Notes: generated by a model from the letters alone, not told the origin. A stretch of DNA of 64,000 nucleotides from DATGMS01 sp035303945 (GCA_035303945.1 DATGQZ010000032.1:41759-105758); one strand, 5' to 3'. Counted from the first letter of the stretch, positions 8,362 through 17,754 are shown. Numbers and translations are program-made.

Positions 8362-10095
8362 ATGGACTTTAAAAGTATGCTGCGTTCTACAGTCGGTTTG
8401 CTGTTATTGGCTTTTAGTATAATAACCTTAGCATCCTGCCATTCTCGTAGTTCCTTAGATTATGCGGATCTTCCGCTGGACTCCTTAACCATAGAAAAAG
8501 GAAGATCACTCTTTCTCCAAAACTGCAGTGCCTGTCATGACTTTAGGCAGGACGGCATAGGGCCACAACTAGGAGGGGTCACTGAACAAGTTTCTGTCTC
8601 CTGGCTCAAAGACTTTATTGCGGATCCCAAAAGGCTAATTGATAGTGGCGACCAAAGGGCGTCGGCTCTGTTTAGCCAGTACAACAGTTACATGCCTTCT
8701 TTCGCCCATTATTCCGAGGAGGATATTCACGCGGTGATCGCCTACCTTCATTCCATTAAAGCTCCTGTTACAGTGGGCAATGATGAACCGAGTATCGAAC
8801 CTGAGATAGCACCCATAGCTTTGGGAGATTATATCCTGGAGCTAAAGTATGAGGCGCAGCTTCCCGCTAGCAGTGACAAAGATCCCTTGGCGAGAATTGC
8901 TAAAATGGCTGAGCAGCCCGGCAGCGAGGATTTGTTTGTGCTGGATTTACGGGGTAAGCTTTATCAACTGAAAAACGGAAAAGCAACGACATATCTCGAA
9001 ATCGACGAATTAATGCCCCATTTTATTGATGCCCCCGGGCTTGCCACCGGCTTTGGAAGCTTTGCCTTTCATCCAGATTTTCAAAACAACGGTTTGTTAT
9101 ACACTACCCATACCGAAAAAGCCGGATCTGCACCCGCTGATTTTAGCTATTCCGACTCCATCCGTGTATCCTTACAATGGGTAATATCAGAGTGGAAGAC
9201 CACAGATCCTTTAGCCGTTCCTTTTGAAGGTAGCCGTAGAGAGTTGTTGAGGATCAATATGGTTGGTCCCTCCCATGGCGTGCAAGAGCTCACCTTTAAC
9301 CCTTTAGCACAATCGGGCGATGAAGATTACGGACTAATCTATTTGGGTGTGGGAGATGGTGGAAGTGTAGGCGCAGGCTTTCACTTCGTCACCAATAGCA
9401 TCGAAACCATTTGGGGCACCATTATACGCATTGATCCTCAAGGTAATAACAGCAAAAATGGGCAGTATGGAATCCCTCCCGGAAATCCATTTGCCGATGG
9501 TAATAACGGAAATGCTTTGAAGGAAATCTATGCTTGGGGATTTAGGAATCCCCACCGCATCAGCTGGACCAAAGACAGAAAGAAAATCGCTTCCAACATC
9601 GGACAGGCACAATTTGAATCCTTGTATCTGATTGAGCCTGGGCACAATTACGGTTGGCCATTGAGAGAAGGGACCTATAGGATCAATGAGAAAGGCGATC
9701 TTAATCTGGTTTACCCGCTGCCTGACGATGATGCCGCGTATAACTTTACTTATCCTATCGCGCAATACTCCCACCAAGATGGGAATGCCATTTCGGGCGG
9801 TTTCGAATATTGGGGCAATAACATACCCGAACTGCATGGAAAGTATATTTTTGGTGATATCGTAAATGGCAGGATCTTCTACATTGACCTTGAAGAGGTG
9901 AGACAGGGCCATCAAGTAGAAATAAAAGAATGCCGGCTAAACATAGATGGGATAGATACCTCCTTTGGTGAAATGTTTGATAATAAAAAGGTTGATATCC
10001 GATTTGGGCGAGATAGCGCAGGAGAATTATGGATTTCCACAAAAATCGACGGAAAGATTTATAGGTTAGCGGATGCGAGGCTGGCTGGTAACTGA
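8362..10095 (+). CDS. Cytochrome c-PQQ-type sugar dehydrogenase fusion lipoprotein
   Basis: Periplasm-facing lipoprotein of 577 residues. The N-terminus has a lipobox LASC with Cys26. A class I cytochrome c domain follows: haem-binding CSACH at residues 55-59 and a candidate axial Met111 in NSYMPSF. Residues about 150-577 form a glucose/sorbosone dehydrogenase-like beta-propeller, with the family signatures YAWGFRNPHR, HNYGWP and a late YIFGDIVNGR. Soluble aldose dehydrogenases of this type oxidise sugars to lactones with PQQ; the fused haem would pass electrons to the respiratory chain. PQQ synthesis genes are not in the window. The substrate sugar is not determined. Confidence 0.85.
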   Translation: MDFKSMLRSTVGLLLLAFSIITLASCHSRSSLDYADLPLDSLTIEKGRSLFLQNCSACHDFRQDGIGPQLGGVTEQVSVSWLKDFIADPKRLIDSGDQRASALFSQYNSYMPSFAHYSEEDIHAVIAYLHSIKAPVTVGNDEPSIEPEIAPIALGDYILELKYEAQLPASSDKDPLARIAKMAEQPGSEDLFVLDLRGKLYQLKNGKATTYLEIDELMPHFIDAPGLATGFGSFAFHPDFQNNGLLYTTHTEKAGSAPADFSYSDSIRVSLQWVISEWKTTDPLAVPFEGSRRELLRINMVGPSHGVQELTFNPLAQSGDEDYGLIYLGVGDGGSVGAGFHFVTNSIETIWGTIIRIDPQGNNSKNGQYGIPPGNPFADGNNGNALKEIYAWGFRNPHRISWTKDRKKIASNIGQAQFESLYLIEPGHNYGWPLREGTYRINEKGDLNLVYPLPDDDAAYNFTYPIAQYSHQDGNAISGGFEYWGNNIPELHGKYIFGDIVNGRIFYIDLEEVRQGHQVEIKECRLNIDGIDTSFGEMFDNKKVDIRFGRDSAGELWISTKIDGKIYRLADARLAGN

Positions 10096-10116
10096 AGAAG
10101 ATGATACGATCTTCTT
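10095..10116. terminator. Hairpin at the end of the sugar dehydrogenase gene
   Basis: Perfect 8-bp stem AAGAAGAT / ATCTTCTT with a six-base loop, beginning at the last base of the stop codon. No T-run follows, so it may act as an mRNA-stabilising hairpin rather than a true intrinsic terminator. Confidence 0.4.
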
Positions 10117-10253
10117 GAAAAAACCAGAAAAAGCTGAACCGAGGAAGCAGTATTTTCTGCATCTATAAACCCATGTTCTATATAATTGTGGAAAGCCTTG
10201 GGCATGGCTCATAAGCTTAACAATTCGGTAACATTAGTATCTATTAAACCCCG

Positions 10254-10261
10254 TACCTTTG
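10254..10261 (+). promoter_or_regulatory. Bacteroidota -7 promoter box for the gene at 10287
   Basis: TACCTTTG fits TAnnTTTG exactly, 25 bases before the ATG. The upstream half is only partial (TTAG). It indicates that this gene has its own promoter rather than being read from the sugar dehydrogenase. Confidence 0.5.
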
Positions 10262-10286
10262 TCAGCATCATTAGGACAATCGCTTT

Positions 10287-11417
10287 ATGGCTAAGCTAAA
10301 AGATCAAAATATCAACCAGAATAAGCTTTCCAAAATATCTTATTCCCTTTTTGATTTCTCTAAAAAAGAAAAGCCATTTTTAATTGTTATCTGCGTTCTC
10401 GTTGCCATTGCAGGGTATATCACACAATATACCTATGCCGCCATGTGGTTTGGTTTTGTTTTGGCTGCTTACTCTGCAATAGCCAACGATAGCATCCAAA
10501 CCATAGGAACGTTTATAGCCTCCAATTCCAAAACCAAATGGTATTGGCTATGGCTTTTTATGGGTTTGATCTTTGTCGGCACAGTTACCTATAGCTGGTT
10601 CGTCTTTGGAGGTGATGTCAGCTACGAAAGGTTAAGGGTAGAGGGCCTTGATCAAGCGCCGCAAAACTTCGTCTTCCTTCAGCTTGCCGCCCCCATTGTC
10701 TTACTGGTAATGACCAGGATGAGAATGCCGGTATCAACCACTTTCCTTTTATTGAACGTGTTTACTTACGAGGCAGGAACCATTATTGGCGTAATGGAGA
10801 AAAGCTTTATTGGTTATATTTTAGCCTTTTTTATGGGTATAACGGTTTGGTTCTTCGTAGAGAAATTTTTTCCCAACTACCTCAAGGGCAAGCCGAGCCC
10901 CATTTGGATTCCGATTCAGTGGATAATTTCAGGTTTTCTTTGGGCTGTATGGGTGATGCAGGACGCCGCCAACATTGCCGTCTTCTTACCAAGAGAATTG
11001 CAACTGGGAGAGTTTGTCGCATTCGCGGGATTTATTTTCCTTGGATTAGGATTCCTGTTTTACCTAAAAGGAGACCGTATCCAAGATATTGTCAATAAAA
11101 AAACCCGTGTCACCGATGTTCGTGCCGCTACCATCGTAGATCTTGTCTATGCGGTGCTTTTGTTCTATTTCAAAATGCACAGTAATATGCCTATGAGTAC
11201 GACTTGGGTATTTATCGGTTTGCTCGGTGGACGGGAAATTGCCATTGCCTTGGCTAAATCCAAAAAGTTGAAGAAAAGAAAAGCCCGGCTGGTTAGAGCT
11301 TATCGTCAAACCTGGAGCGACGTCTCAAAGGCATTGTTAGGACTATTGATCTCATTAATACTCGCACTCATCATCAACGACGGTGTTAGAAAAGAATTCT
11401 TAGAGCTGCTTTTTTAA
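10287..11417 (+). CDS. Multispanning membrane protein, remotely PiT phosphate transporter-like
   Basis: A 376-residue protein with about nine or ten hydrophobic helices. Two features recall the PiT inorganic phosphate transporter family: an ANDSIQTIGTFIAS stretch near residue 65, like the PiT GANDVANAxGT signature, and PVSTTF near 153, like the PiT PVSTTH motif. A second PMSTTW near residue 300 would be the inverted-repeat partner. The family call is therefore inferred from two internal repeats and is not certain. A cytoplasmic KKLKKRKARL stretch lies near residue 331. No phoU-like gene is adjacent. Its own promoter box and the terminator at 11437-11462 suggest a single-gene transcript. Confidence 0.55.
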   Translation: MAKLKDQNINQNKLSKISYSLFDFSKKEKPFLIVICVLVAIAGYITQYTYAAMWFGFVLAAYSAIANDSIQTIGTFIASNSKTKWYWLWLFMGLIFVGTVTYSWFVFGGDVSYERLRVEGLDQAPQNFVFLQLAAPIVLLVMTRMRMPVSTTFLLLNVFTYEAGTIIGVMEKSFIGYILAFFMGITVWFFVEKFFPNYLKGKPSPIWIPIQWIISGFLWAVWVMQDAANIAVFLPRELQLGEFVAFAGFIFLGLGFLFYLKGDRIQDIVNKKTRVTDVRAATIVDLVYAVLLFYFKMHSNMPMSTTWVFIGLLGGREIAIALAKSKKLKKRKARLVRAYRQTWSDVSKALLGLLISLILALIINDGVRKEFLELLF

Positions 11418-11436
11418 CAGTTCTGACCATTACATT

Positions 11437-11462
11437 AAGCGGAAGGGTTTTCCGCTTTTTTT
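11437..11462. terminator. Intrinsic terminator between convergent genes
   Basis: Stem AAGCGGAA / TTCCGCTT with a five-base loop, followed by a T-run that reaches the stop codon of the topoisomerase gene on the other strand. Confidence 0.85.
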
Positions 11463-12483
11463 ATTCATTTTCAAGAAGATATAAAGTTAAGATTTCCTCT
11501 GGCTCGAGCTTGTTTCTTAATCTCCTATATTTACGGTTGGCGAGTTTTGCCGCCTCATGGAGATCCACGGATAAGGCGGATTCTAAAACGGTGGGGTGGA
11601 TGTAATATGATCGGCAGATGCTAGGTGTATTTCCTAGTTTCTCAGCGACCTTATTCACCAAGATATTCTCAAGCTTCTTCCTGGGATTTGCCTCTTGTTC
11701 TGCTAACGCTTCCTCCTTTAAAGATACCGTGAGTACCGAACCTGCCCAAGTACGAAAATCTTTGGCCGAAAAGTCTGCGCCAGTAATTTCACGCAAGTAG
11801 CTGTTTACATCGTCACTCAGCACATTGCAATAGCACCTTGTTTCCTCATCATAGTACCTAAAAATGTCATAGCCTGGCAGATCAAAACATTCTTTGATCA
11901 GGGGAACAAGCTCCTCATCTTCCAGTACTACCGTCCTATATTTGCCACTTTTGGCCTTGTACTCAAAGGTGACCACCCCTTCTTCAATATGCACATGCTT
12001 TCTTCTCAAGGTGCTCAAGCCATAGGTGCCGTTGTCTCGTACATAGGACATGTTGCCAATTCTAATAAATACCTCATCCAGGATCATTACCATCAGCGCC
12101 AACATTTTATCGCGAGGCCATCCGGGCAATTGAATGTCGTGGGCTGCTCGCTTCCTGATGGCCGGCAGCGCCTCGCCGAAAAACTTTAACCTTCGGTATT
12201 TGGAGTTTTGCCTATAAGCCACCCAATGACGGTGGTAGATGTACTGCTTCCTTCCCTTCAGGTCAAATCCTGTTGCTTGGATATGACCCTTGGGATCCTT
12301 ACAAATCCACACCTTTTCCCACATCGGTGGAATTACTAGAGCTTCAATTCGCTCTAGCGTACTTTTGGCAGTAACGGGATTGCCGTTACTAAACTGATAT
12401 ATAAATTTTTTGCCCCGCTTAACCCGAATAAAACCGGGTTTTTCCTGATTGGTATAATTGAGATGGGCAGGCAGTTGATCCAT
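11461..12483 (-). CDS. DNA topoisomerase IB
   Basis: Poxvirus-like type IB topoisomerase, 340 residues, which relaxes supercoils by nicking one strand through a 3'-phosphotyrosine. Visible are the N-terminal domain ending near residue 110, the YGLSTLR arginine region near 154-160, the KDFRTWAG motif at 241-248 and the active-site signature NTPSICRSYYIHP at 285-297, where Tyr294 aligns with the usual nucleophile. All catalytic Arg/Lys/His positions that I can place are present. Bacterial members of about this size are common in soil and aquatic bacteria. Its start lies 92 bases from the tadA start, and the tadA promoter lies between them. Confidence 0.93.
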   Translation of the reverse strand: MDQLPAHLNYTNQEKPGFIRVKRGKKFIYQFSNGNPVTAKSTLERIEALVIPPMWEKVWICKDPKGHIQATGFDLKGRKQYIYHRHWVAYRQNSKYRRLKFFGEALPAIRKRAAHDIQLPGWPRDKMLALMVMILDEVFIRIGNMSYVRDNGTYGLSTLRRKHVHIEEGVVTFEYKAKSGKYRTVVLEDEELVPLIKECFDLPGYDIFRYYDEETRCYCNVLSDDVNSYLREITGADFSAKDFRTWAGSVLTVSLKEEALAEQEANPRKKLENILVNKVAEKLGNTPSICRSYYIHPTVLESALSVDLHEAAKLANRKYRRLRNKLEPEEILTLYLLENE

Positions 12484-12510
12484 AAAAACAAATTGAATAA
12501 TTCTAACTGC

Positions 12511-12542
12511 TTGTCCTATTCAAGAAGAAAGCCATAAATTTG
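12511..12542 (+). promoter_or_regulatory. Bacteroidota promoter for tadA
   Basis: TTG at 12511-12513 and TAAATTTG at 12535-12542 are separated by 21 bases, a close match to the Bacteroidota -33/-7 consensus. The predicted transcript begins near 12549, downstream of a TTG codon at 12540 that would otherwise extend the reading frame, so translation should start at the ATG at 12576. Confidence 0.7.
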
Positions 12543-12575
12543 ACATCAGGGAAATCAGCCGCAAAAAGACCTATA

Positions 12576-13016
12576 ATGGAATTATATAGTGATGCTTACT
12601 TTATGAATGAGGCCTTCAAACAGGCACAGATTGCTTTTGAGGAAGGAGAAATACCCGTAGGCGCAGTAGTAGTATGCAGAAACAAAATCATCGCAAGAGC
12701 CTACAACCAAACCGAAAAGCTGACCGATGTAACCGCTCACGCTGAGATGTTGGCCATTACCACTGCTTCCAATACTTTAGGCGCTAAATATCTAAATGAA
12801 TGCAAGCTCTATGTCACCTTAGAACCTTGTGTGATGTGTGCTGGTGCCAGCTTTTGGGCACAACTGGGTGAAATTCACTACGGTGCCATGGATCCAAAAC
12901 GGGGATTTAGCCGGATAGCCGAAAGATTGCTTCATCCAAAAACCAAAATCATCCAAGGAACTATGGCCGCTGAGTCTAAATCGTTGCTGGACGAATTTTT
13001 CAAATCTTTACGCTAG
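12576..13016 (+). CDS. tadA: tRNA-specific adenosine deaminase
   Basis: TadA-type zinc deaminase of 146 residues that converts adenosine-34 to inosine in tRNA-Arg(ACG). The zinc and catalytic residues are visible as HAE (His55, Glu57) and PCVMC (Cys85, Cys88), and the C-terminal LLDEFFKSLR is typical of TadA. The ATG at 12576 is chosen because a promoter with both elements ends at 12542, so the longer frame from TTG 12540 would start before the transcript. Guanine or cytosine deaminases share the fold, but the spacing and tail favour TadA. Confidence 0.88.
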   Translation: MELYSDAYFMNEAFKQAQIAFEEGEIPVGAVVVCRNKIIARAYNQTEKLTDVTAHAEMLAITTASNTLGAKYLNECKLYVTLEPCVMCAGASFWAQLGEIHYGAMDPKRGFSRIAERLLHPKTKIIQGTMAAESKSLLDEFFKSLR

Positions 13017-13044
13017 CCAAAACAAAACAGATTTCACAGAACCA

Positions 13045-13079
13045 TTTGACGCCCGTTAGGGTTTGTTTAGATAAGTTTG
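13045..13079 (+). promoter_or_regulatory. Bacteroidota promoter for superoxide dismutase
   Basis: TTTG at 13045-13048 and TAAGTTTG at 13072-13079 are spaced 23 bases apart, slightly longer than usual. The -7 box is exact. The leader to the ATG at 13122 is about 35 bases and A/T-rich. Confidence 0.55.
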
Positions 13080-13121
13080 CAATCTTAAATTTTATGTTTC
13101 ACTTTAAATTATCAATAAACA

Positions 13122-13730
13122 ATGGCTTTTGAATTACCACAATTACCCTACGACTTTAATGCATTGGAACCACATATCGATGCAAAGACAATGGAAATCC
13201 ATCATGGTAAGCACCACAATGCTTACGTGACAAACCTCAATAAGGCTATAGAAGGTACTGAGCTTGAAGGAAAAAGCTTGGACGAACTGATGAAAAGCAT
13301 TTCTTCCGCCTCTGCAGCTGTCAGAAACAACGGTGGCGGACACTACAACCACAGCTTATTTTGGACCGTTATCGGCCCTAATGGCGGAGGCGAGCCATCA
13401 GGAGAATTAGCAGAAGCCATCAACAGTAAGTTTGGCTCTTTTGCTGCTTTCAAAGAAGAATTTAACAATGCCGCTGCCACCCGATTCGGGTCAGGCTGGG
13501 CATGGCTATCTGTAGATGCATCAGGCCAACTACAGGTATCCTCTACACCAAATCAGGACAACCCTGCCATGGATATTGCTGACGTACAAGGTACGCCTAT
13601 CCTTGGTCTTGACGTATGGGAACACGCCTATTACCTCAACTATCAAAACAGACGCCCCGACTACATCAGTGCCTTCTGGAACGTAGTAAATTGGGAAGAA
13701 GTGAGCAAAAGATATGCTGCCGCGAAATAA
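13122..13730 (+). CDS. sodA: Superoxide dismutase, Mn-type (Fe/Mn family)
   Basis: Fe/Mn superoxide dismutase, 202 residues, which converts superoxide to oxygen and hydrogen peroxide in the cytoplasm. The metal ligands are His27, His77, Asp164 and His168 (the last two in DVWEHAYY). The Gly-rich GGGHYNHSLFW before the second ligand and the NQD stretch near residue 145 are features of Mn-type rather than Fe-type enzymes, though members of this clade can be cambialistic. There is no signal peptide. It is a single-gene unit between its own promoter and the terminator at 13754-13788. Confidence 0.95.
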   Translation: MAFELPQLPYDFNALEPHIDAKTMEIHHGKHHNAYVTNLNKAIEGTELEGKSLDELMKSISSASAAVRNNGGGHYNHSLFWTVIGPNGGGEPSGELAEAINSKFGSFAAFKEEFNNAAATRFGSGWAWLSVDASGQLQVSSTPNQDNPAMDIADVQGTPILGLDVWEHAYYLNYQNRRPDYISAFWNVVNWEEVSKRYAAAK

Positions 13731-13753
13731 TCATTTATTTTAGTTAGACATTT

Positions 13754-13788
13754 AAAAAAACCTTCGGCAAACTGCTGAAGGTTTTTTT
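13754..13788 (+). terminator. Intrinsic terminator after superoxide dismutase
   Basis: Stem CCTTCGGCA / TGCTGAAGG with one G-T pair and an AAC loop, bordered by an A-run on the left and seven T on the right. Confidence 0.88.
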
Positions 13789-13939
13789 GTACCGTCACCG
13801 AACATTAAGAGTGTTCGAATACAGTACACCAATTTTTACTTCAATATTTTTACATTATTGATTATCAATTGTTTATATATTTTTTTCTGCCTTGGCACTG
13901 CTTTTTCATAGCGGATGGTACAATTGAACAACATCTGAC

Positions 13940-16372
13940 ATGAAACTCCAATATCAACTTTGTATCACATTGGTTCTTTTTTTAATGGGTATGAGCCATG
14001 TAGTAATGGCCCAAGACAACAGCACACTGTCTGGGCAGGTGAAAGAAATGAATGGCAACGGATTACCCTTTGCCAACATTGCCTTGGTGAAAGCAGACAA
14101 CGGTGAATTGATAACAGGGGCTGTATCCGATGATAATGGCAAATTCACCCTTTCCACTTCGGCATCCGGCAAAGCTGTTTTGTCTATCTCCAGCATCGGC
14201 TTTGTAACCTATACCTCCGATGCATTTGATTTGGTGCCTGGATTGAAAAAGGATGTAGGTGTCGTTGAAATTGAAGAGGAGCTTACTGCCTTGGACGAAG
14301 TGACGGTACGGTCCAGCAGGCCGGATGTTATCATAGAAGCTGACAAAACCATTGTCAACATAGAAGGAACCGTGCTGGCAGAAGGTAACACAGCCCTAGA
14401 CGTGGTGGGAAGATCTCCCGGCGTTTATGTGGATGCCGACGGCAACATCAACTTGAACGGCAGATCGGGCGTAATTGTGATGATCGATGACCGCCAAACA
14501 TATATGAGCGCAGAAGATCTGGCCAATTTCTTAAGAGCCATGCCTGCTGACAACATCAAAAGCATTGAAGTAATCAATAATCCGCCTGCCAAGTTTGATG
14601 CTGAAGGAGCTGCTGGCGTCATCAATATTAAACTTAAGAAAAACAACTACAATGGCATCAACGGGAACGTGCAGGCGGGTAATCAATATAATGGTCTTTG
14701 GGCACCTTTCGGAGGAGCTACCGTGAATGTCAAAAGAGGCAAATGGACCAGCAATGCCAGCTTGAACTATAATGAATGGGCAAGAAACACGGACTTGGAT
14801 ATACTTAGAAGATTCCAGCTGGAAAACGGCATCTCCAACTTCGATCAGGTCGCGAAACTTAAACTTGTTCGCAAAAACATTTTCTTCTCCGGTATAGCTG
14901 ACTATCAAATCGATGATAAACATAGCGTCGGGATTACTGTCCAGGCCTCTGACCAAACCGGTACAGAAGACGGCAACTCCTTGACCAACATTACCAATCC
15001 GGGCAGCCAGGATATCAACTTCTTGGAAGCACTTAATGATAGTGAATCCGGTAGCCAGCGTCTGTTGACAAACCTGCATTATGTTGGAAATCTGGACACG
15101 CTGGGTACAAAACTGTCCGCAGACATTGATTATACGGTGATGGATGTCTCTAGCTTGGGTTTACTGAGCAACCGCTACTGGCTCAATGAGGACATGCAAG
15201 GCATTACCAAGGATCGTATCTTGACCGGCAACGAAATGGACTACAGCATCTTCACCGCCAAAGTGGATTTTGTAAAACCCTTCGGGAAAGGCAAATCACT
15301 GGAGACTGGCTTGAAAGGAAGCTGGGTAGAATCTGACAACATGCTGGACATCCAAAAAAGCTTAGAGGAAGGCCCCTATAATCCAGATCCTAATAGCAAT
15401 CACTTTATCTATAAAGAAAATGTATTGGCTGCCTATGCCTCCTATAAGTCGCCCCTAAGCGAAAAACTGGACTTTCAGGTAGGCTTGAGAGCCGAGTATG
15501 CAGACATCACCGGCAACTCTGTAACCAGCCAGCAAGTGAATACCCAAGATTATCTTGATCTATTCCCTAGCGTGTATTTGCAACACAAGGTAAGCGACAA
15601 ATACTCCATCAACTACAATGTTAACAGGAGGATCACCAGACCATATTATAGATTGCTTAATCCTTTTGTCTTCTACATCGACCCGTTGACTACGGAAGAA
15701 GGCAATCCAAATCTGAAGCCGCAGTACTCCAATAATTTTGAAATGAGCCATGTTATCAAAGGAACTTACCAATTTACCTTGGGATATTCCCGAACAACCA
15801 ACATCTTCAATCAGGTAATGGAGCAGGACGAGGAAACCCGTAAGTCGGTCATCAGAATGGAGAACTATGACAAAGGGGAAAACTTCAGCTTAAGAATGAT
15901 GATCCCTGTAGAACTAGCCAAATGGTGGAACACCAGCAACATGGTCCAACTGTACAACAACAAGTTTAAGAGTATGTTAGGTACAGAAATGTTTGACGTG
16001 TCTCAGTTCTCATATATGCTGAGAACCCAGCACAACATTACCCTACCAAAAGGATTTAAAATGGAAATGGTAGGCATGTACCTAAGCCCCTTTGTCGAAG
16101 GACAGTTTAAGTTAAATGGATTCGGATGGGTGGATGCTGGTTTGACCAAATCCTTCAAAGGTGACAAATTCAGCTTGACAATTAATGGAACTGACTTGTT
16201 CCGTACACAAAGAATAAAAGGAAATATCAACTTCGACAAAATCAATACCGATATCCGTCAATATAACAACCAGCAGGGGGTTAGGCTGACGTTGAGATGG
16301 AAATTCTCTCAAGGTGAGAACTTCAGGGTCTCCGAACGAAGCGGTAGCGCCGAAGAAAGAGATAGACTTTAA
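13940..16372 (+). CDS. TonB-dependent receptor-like outer-membrane barrel protein
   Basis: Outer-membrane protein of 810 residues. Signal peptide 1-25 ends at VMAQ. Residues about 28-115 form a carboxypeptidase-regulatory-like domain (LSGQVKEMNGNGLPFANI). A plug domain follows (VNIEGTVLAEGNTALDVVGRSPG, then NPPAKFDAEGAAGVINIKLKK near 212-232). The rest is the beta-barrel of the OMP_b-brl_3 type. This group lacks a clear TonB box and its substrate is usually unknown. It stands alone, without a SusD partner, between strong terminators. I see no convincing consensus promoter in the A/T-rich leader. Confidence 0.85.
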   Translation: MKLQYQLCITLVLFLMGMSHVVMAQDNSTLSGQVKEMNGNGLPFANIALVKADNGELITGAVSDDNGKFTLSTSASGKAVLSISSIGFVTYTSDAFDLVPGLKKDVGVVEIEEELTALDEVTVRSSRPDVIIEADKTIVNIEGTVLAEGNTALDVVGRSPGVYVDADGNINLNGRSGVIVMIDDRQTYMSAEDLANFLRAMPADNIKSIEVINNPPAKFDAEGAAGVINIKLKKNNYNGINGNVQAGNQYNGLWAPFGGATVNVKRGKWTSNASLNYNEWARNTDLDILRRFQLENGISNFDQVAKLKLVRKNIFFSGIADYQIDDKHSVGITVQASDQTGTEDGNSLTNITNPGSQDINFLEALNDSESGSQRLLTNLHYVGNLDTLGTKLSADIDYTVMDVSSLGLLSNRYWLNEDMQGITKDRILTGNEMDYSIFTAKVDFVKPFGKGKSLETGLKGSWVESDNMLDIQKSLEEGPYNPDPNSNHFIYKENVLAAYASYKSPLSEKLDFQVGLRAEYADITGNSVTSQQVNTQDYLDLFPSVYLQHKVSDKYSINYNVNRRITRPYYRLLNPFVFYIDPLTTEEGNPNLKPQYSNNFEMSHVIKGTYQFTLGYSRTTNIFNQVMEQDEETRKSVIRMENYDKGENFSLRMMIPVELAKWWNTSNMVQLYNNKFKSMLGTEMFDVSQFSYMLRTQHNITLPKGFKMEMVGMYLSPFVEGQFKLNGFGWVDAGLTKSFKGDKFSLTINGTDLFRTQRIKGNINFDKINTDIRQYNNQQGVRLTLRWKFSQGENFRVSERSGSAEERDRL

Positions 16373-16402
16373 TAGATTTTGGTTTTATAACAATGAGGAA
16401 AG

Positions 16403-16437
16403 ACAGCGCCCTGTGGGAGCTGTTTTTCTTTTTTTTC
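16403..16437. terminator. Intrinsic terminator after the barrel protein
   Basis: Stem ACAGCGCCC / GGGAGCTGT with one mismatch, followed by a long T-run with a single C. It separates the barrel gene from the convergent lipoprotein gene. Confidence 0.75.
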
Positions 16438-16501
16438 AGCCCCATCTACTGCACTTCACCGAATGCAAAAGCCTTGTTGTTTACCATAGAAGCGTTTTAC
16501 T

Positions 16502-17662
16502 TCATTCAATCGCTATACGGTAAATGATGATAAAATCTTCTTCTACCTCCTCATTCGGCATCTTTTTAGCCCATATGTCATCACCTCTAACTGTGAATTG
16601 CCTTAAATCGATATTCAAATGATTGGCTTCAGTACTCAGCAACTTACCCTGTTGATCCATGATGTGAATGTATTCCGGATATTTCCCTTTAATGCTTTGC
16701 TGAAATTCCGGACCGGATATGGCGGGATCCTTTAGGCGCTCACGGTCTGTTCGGTCATAGCCAGGAAAATAGCCCGAAATAAGATATTGAGAAGTTGCTT
16801 TTAAATTTTTAGTAAAACCGGACGACTCTATCACCTGAATTACCTGAGGATCTGCCACTTGCATATCTTGACCATCTGAAGGGTAATATGGATCGTATTG
16901 AAGTCTTTTTCTTGAGATCAGATGGTAAGGTTCATTGGCTTCATATATTTCCAGATGCGGGTCGGTCCCCACTATGACATAAATCTTGTTGTCAAATAGG
17001 GTGTAAGCGGGCATCATTTCCGTAACCTCGTAGGCCTTACCACTTTTCAACAGACTTTCGGGATGCAGGTTGATCCTCCTGTCAAAACTGCCGTCTTCAG
17101 GATCAAACCAACTGAGCAAAAGGAAATCATCATAATATTGCCTTTCATTTTTACCAAACTCTCCCCAACTGAATACCCCTTTTCCCAAATATCTTCCGTC
17201 ATAAGGAAAAAATTCTTCCGCAAGCAATGGCCTTCCTGAAAATCCCGCTTGCTCTTCATTGGTAAAGGGGACATGTGAAACCAGCTCCCCGTAAAAATTG
17301 AAAGTCAACATGCCGTTCATGGCAACAACAAAAATCTCATCCTCCCCATGGAATTGCGCAGGTCCCAGCAAATAACTATAACTTCCCTTTCCGTCCTCCT
17401 CCTTCTCAATCTGATAAAGAACCGCACCAGTCAGATCGGTAATGAAAAAAAATTCCCTCTGCTGATCGTATAAGAGAAGCCTCTCCTTATCAGGATCAAT
17501 ATCCTGAAGATGAAGCATGCCAGCATAGTTTATTTGGATGCTATCCTTAACAACTAACGCCAGCTCTTGTTGCACATTTTCTTCCGCATGCTGGACCTGA
17601 TTGCCACAAGAGCAGGCGGAAAAGAGGACAAAGATTAAAAGTGCGGATCGATCCATATGCAT
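16502..17662 (-). CDS. Lipoprotein, DUF4221/6-bladed-propeller-like
   Basis: Lipoprotein of 386 residues with a lipobox FSAC near residue 17. The body has short repeated beta-strand units with Trp/Tyr/Asp turns, as expected for a beta-propeller. It resembles the DUF4221 lipoproteins common in Cyclobacteriaceae, but I judge that from general pattern (conserved FSGRPLL and YVIVGTDPHLEIYE-like segments) and not from a defined motif. The function is unknown. A second ATG two codons downstream is equally possible. It lies downstream of the MaoC-like gene on the same strand with a 92-base gap, so operon membership is uncertain. Confidence 0.6.
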   Translation of the reverse strand: MHMDRSALLIFVLFSACSCGNQVQHAEENVQQELALVVKDSIQINYAGMLHLQDIDPDKERLLLYDQQREFFFITDLTGAVLYQIEKEEDGKGSYSYLLGPAQFHGEDEIFVVAMNGMLTFNFYGELVSHVPFTNEEQAGFSGRPLLAEEFFPYDGRYLGKGVFSWGEFGKNERQYYDDFLLLSWFDPEDGSFDRRINLHPESLLKSGKAYEVTEMMPAYTLFDNKIYVIVGTDPHLEIYEANEPYHLISRKRLQYDPYYPSDGQDMQVADPQVIQVIESSGFTKNLKATSQYLISGYFPGYDRTDRERLKDPAISGPEFQQSIKGKYPEYIHIMDQQGKLLSTEANHLNIDLRQFTVRGDDIWAKKMPNEEVEEDFIIIYRIAIE

Positions 17663-17754
17663 AGGGGTTTATTGGAAAGATAAAAACCACCTATGAATAT
17701 AGTTGAAATAGGTCGCAAAGTCAAACTATAGGATGACTTTCGGTGTTGATAACA

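Noticed and set aside
14531..15079. Long open frames antisense to the TonB-type barrel gene
   Set aside because: They lie wholly inside a well-supported gene and have no motif or signal; similar antisense frames within susC, the RND pump and the AraC regulator were rejected for the same reason.
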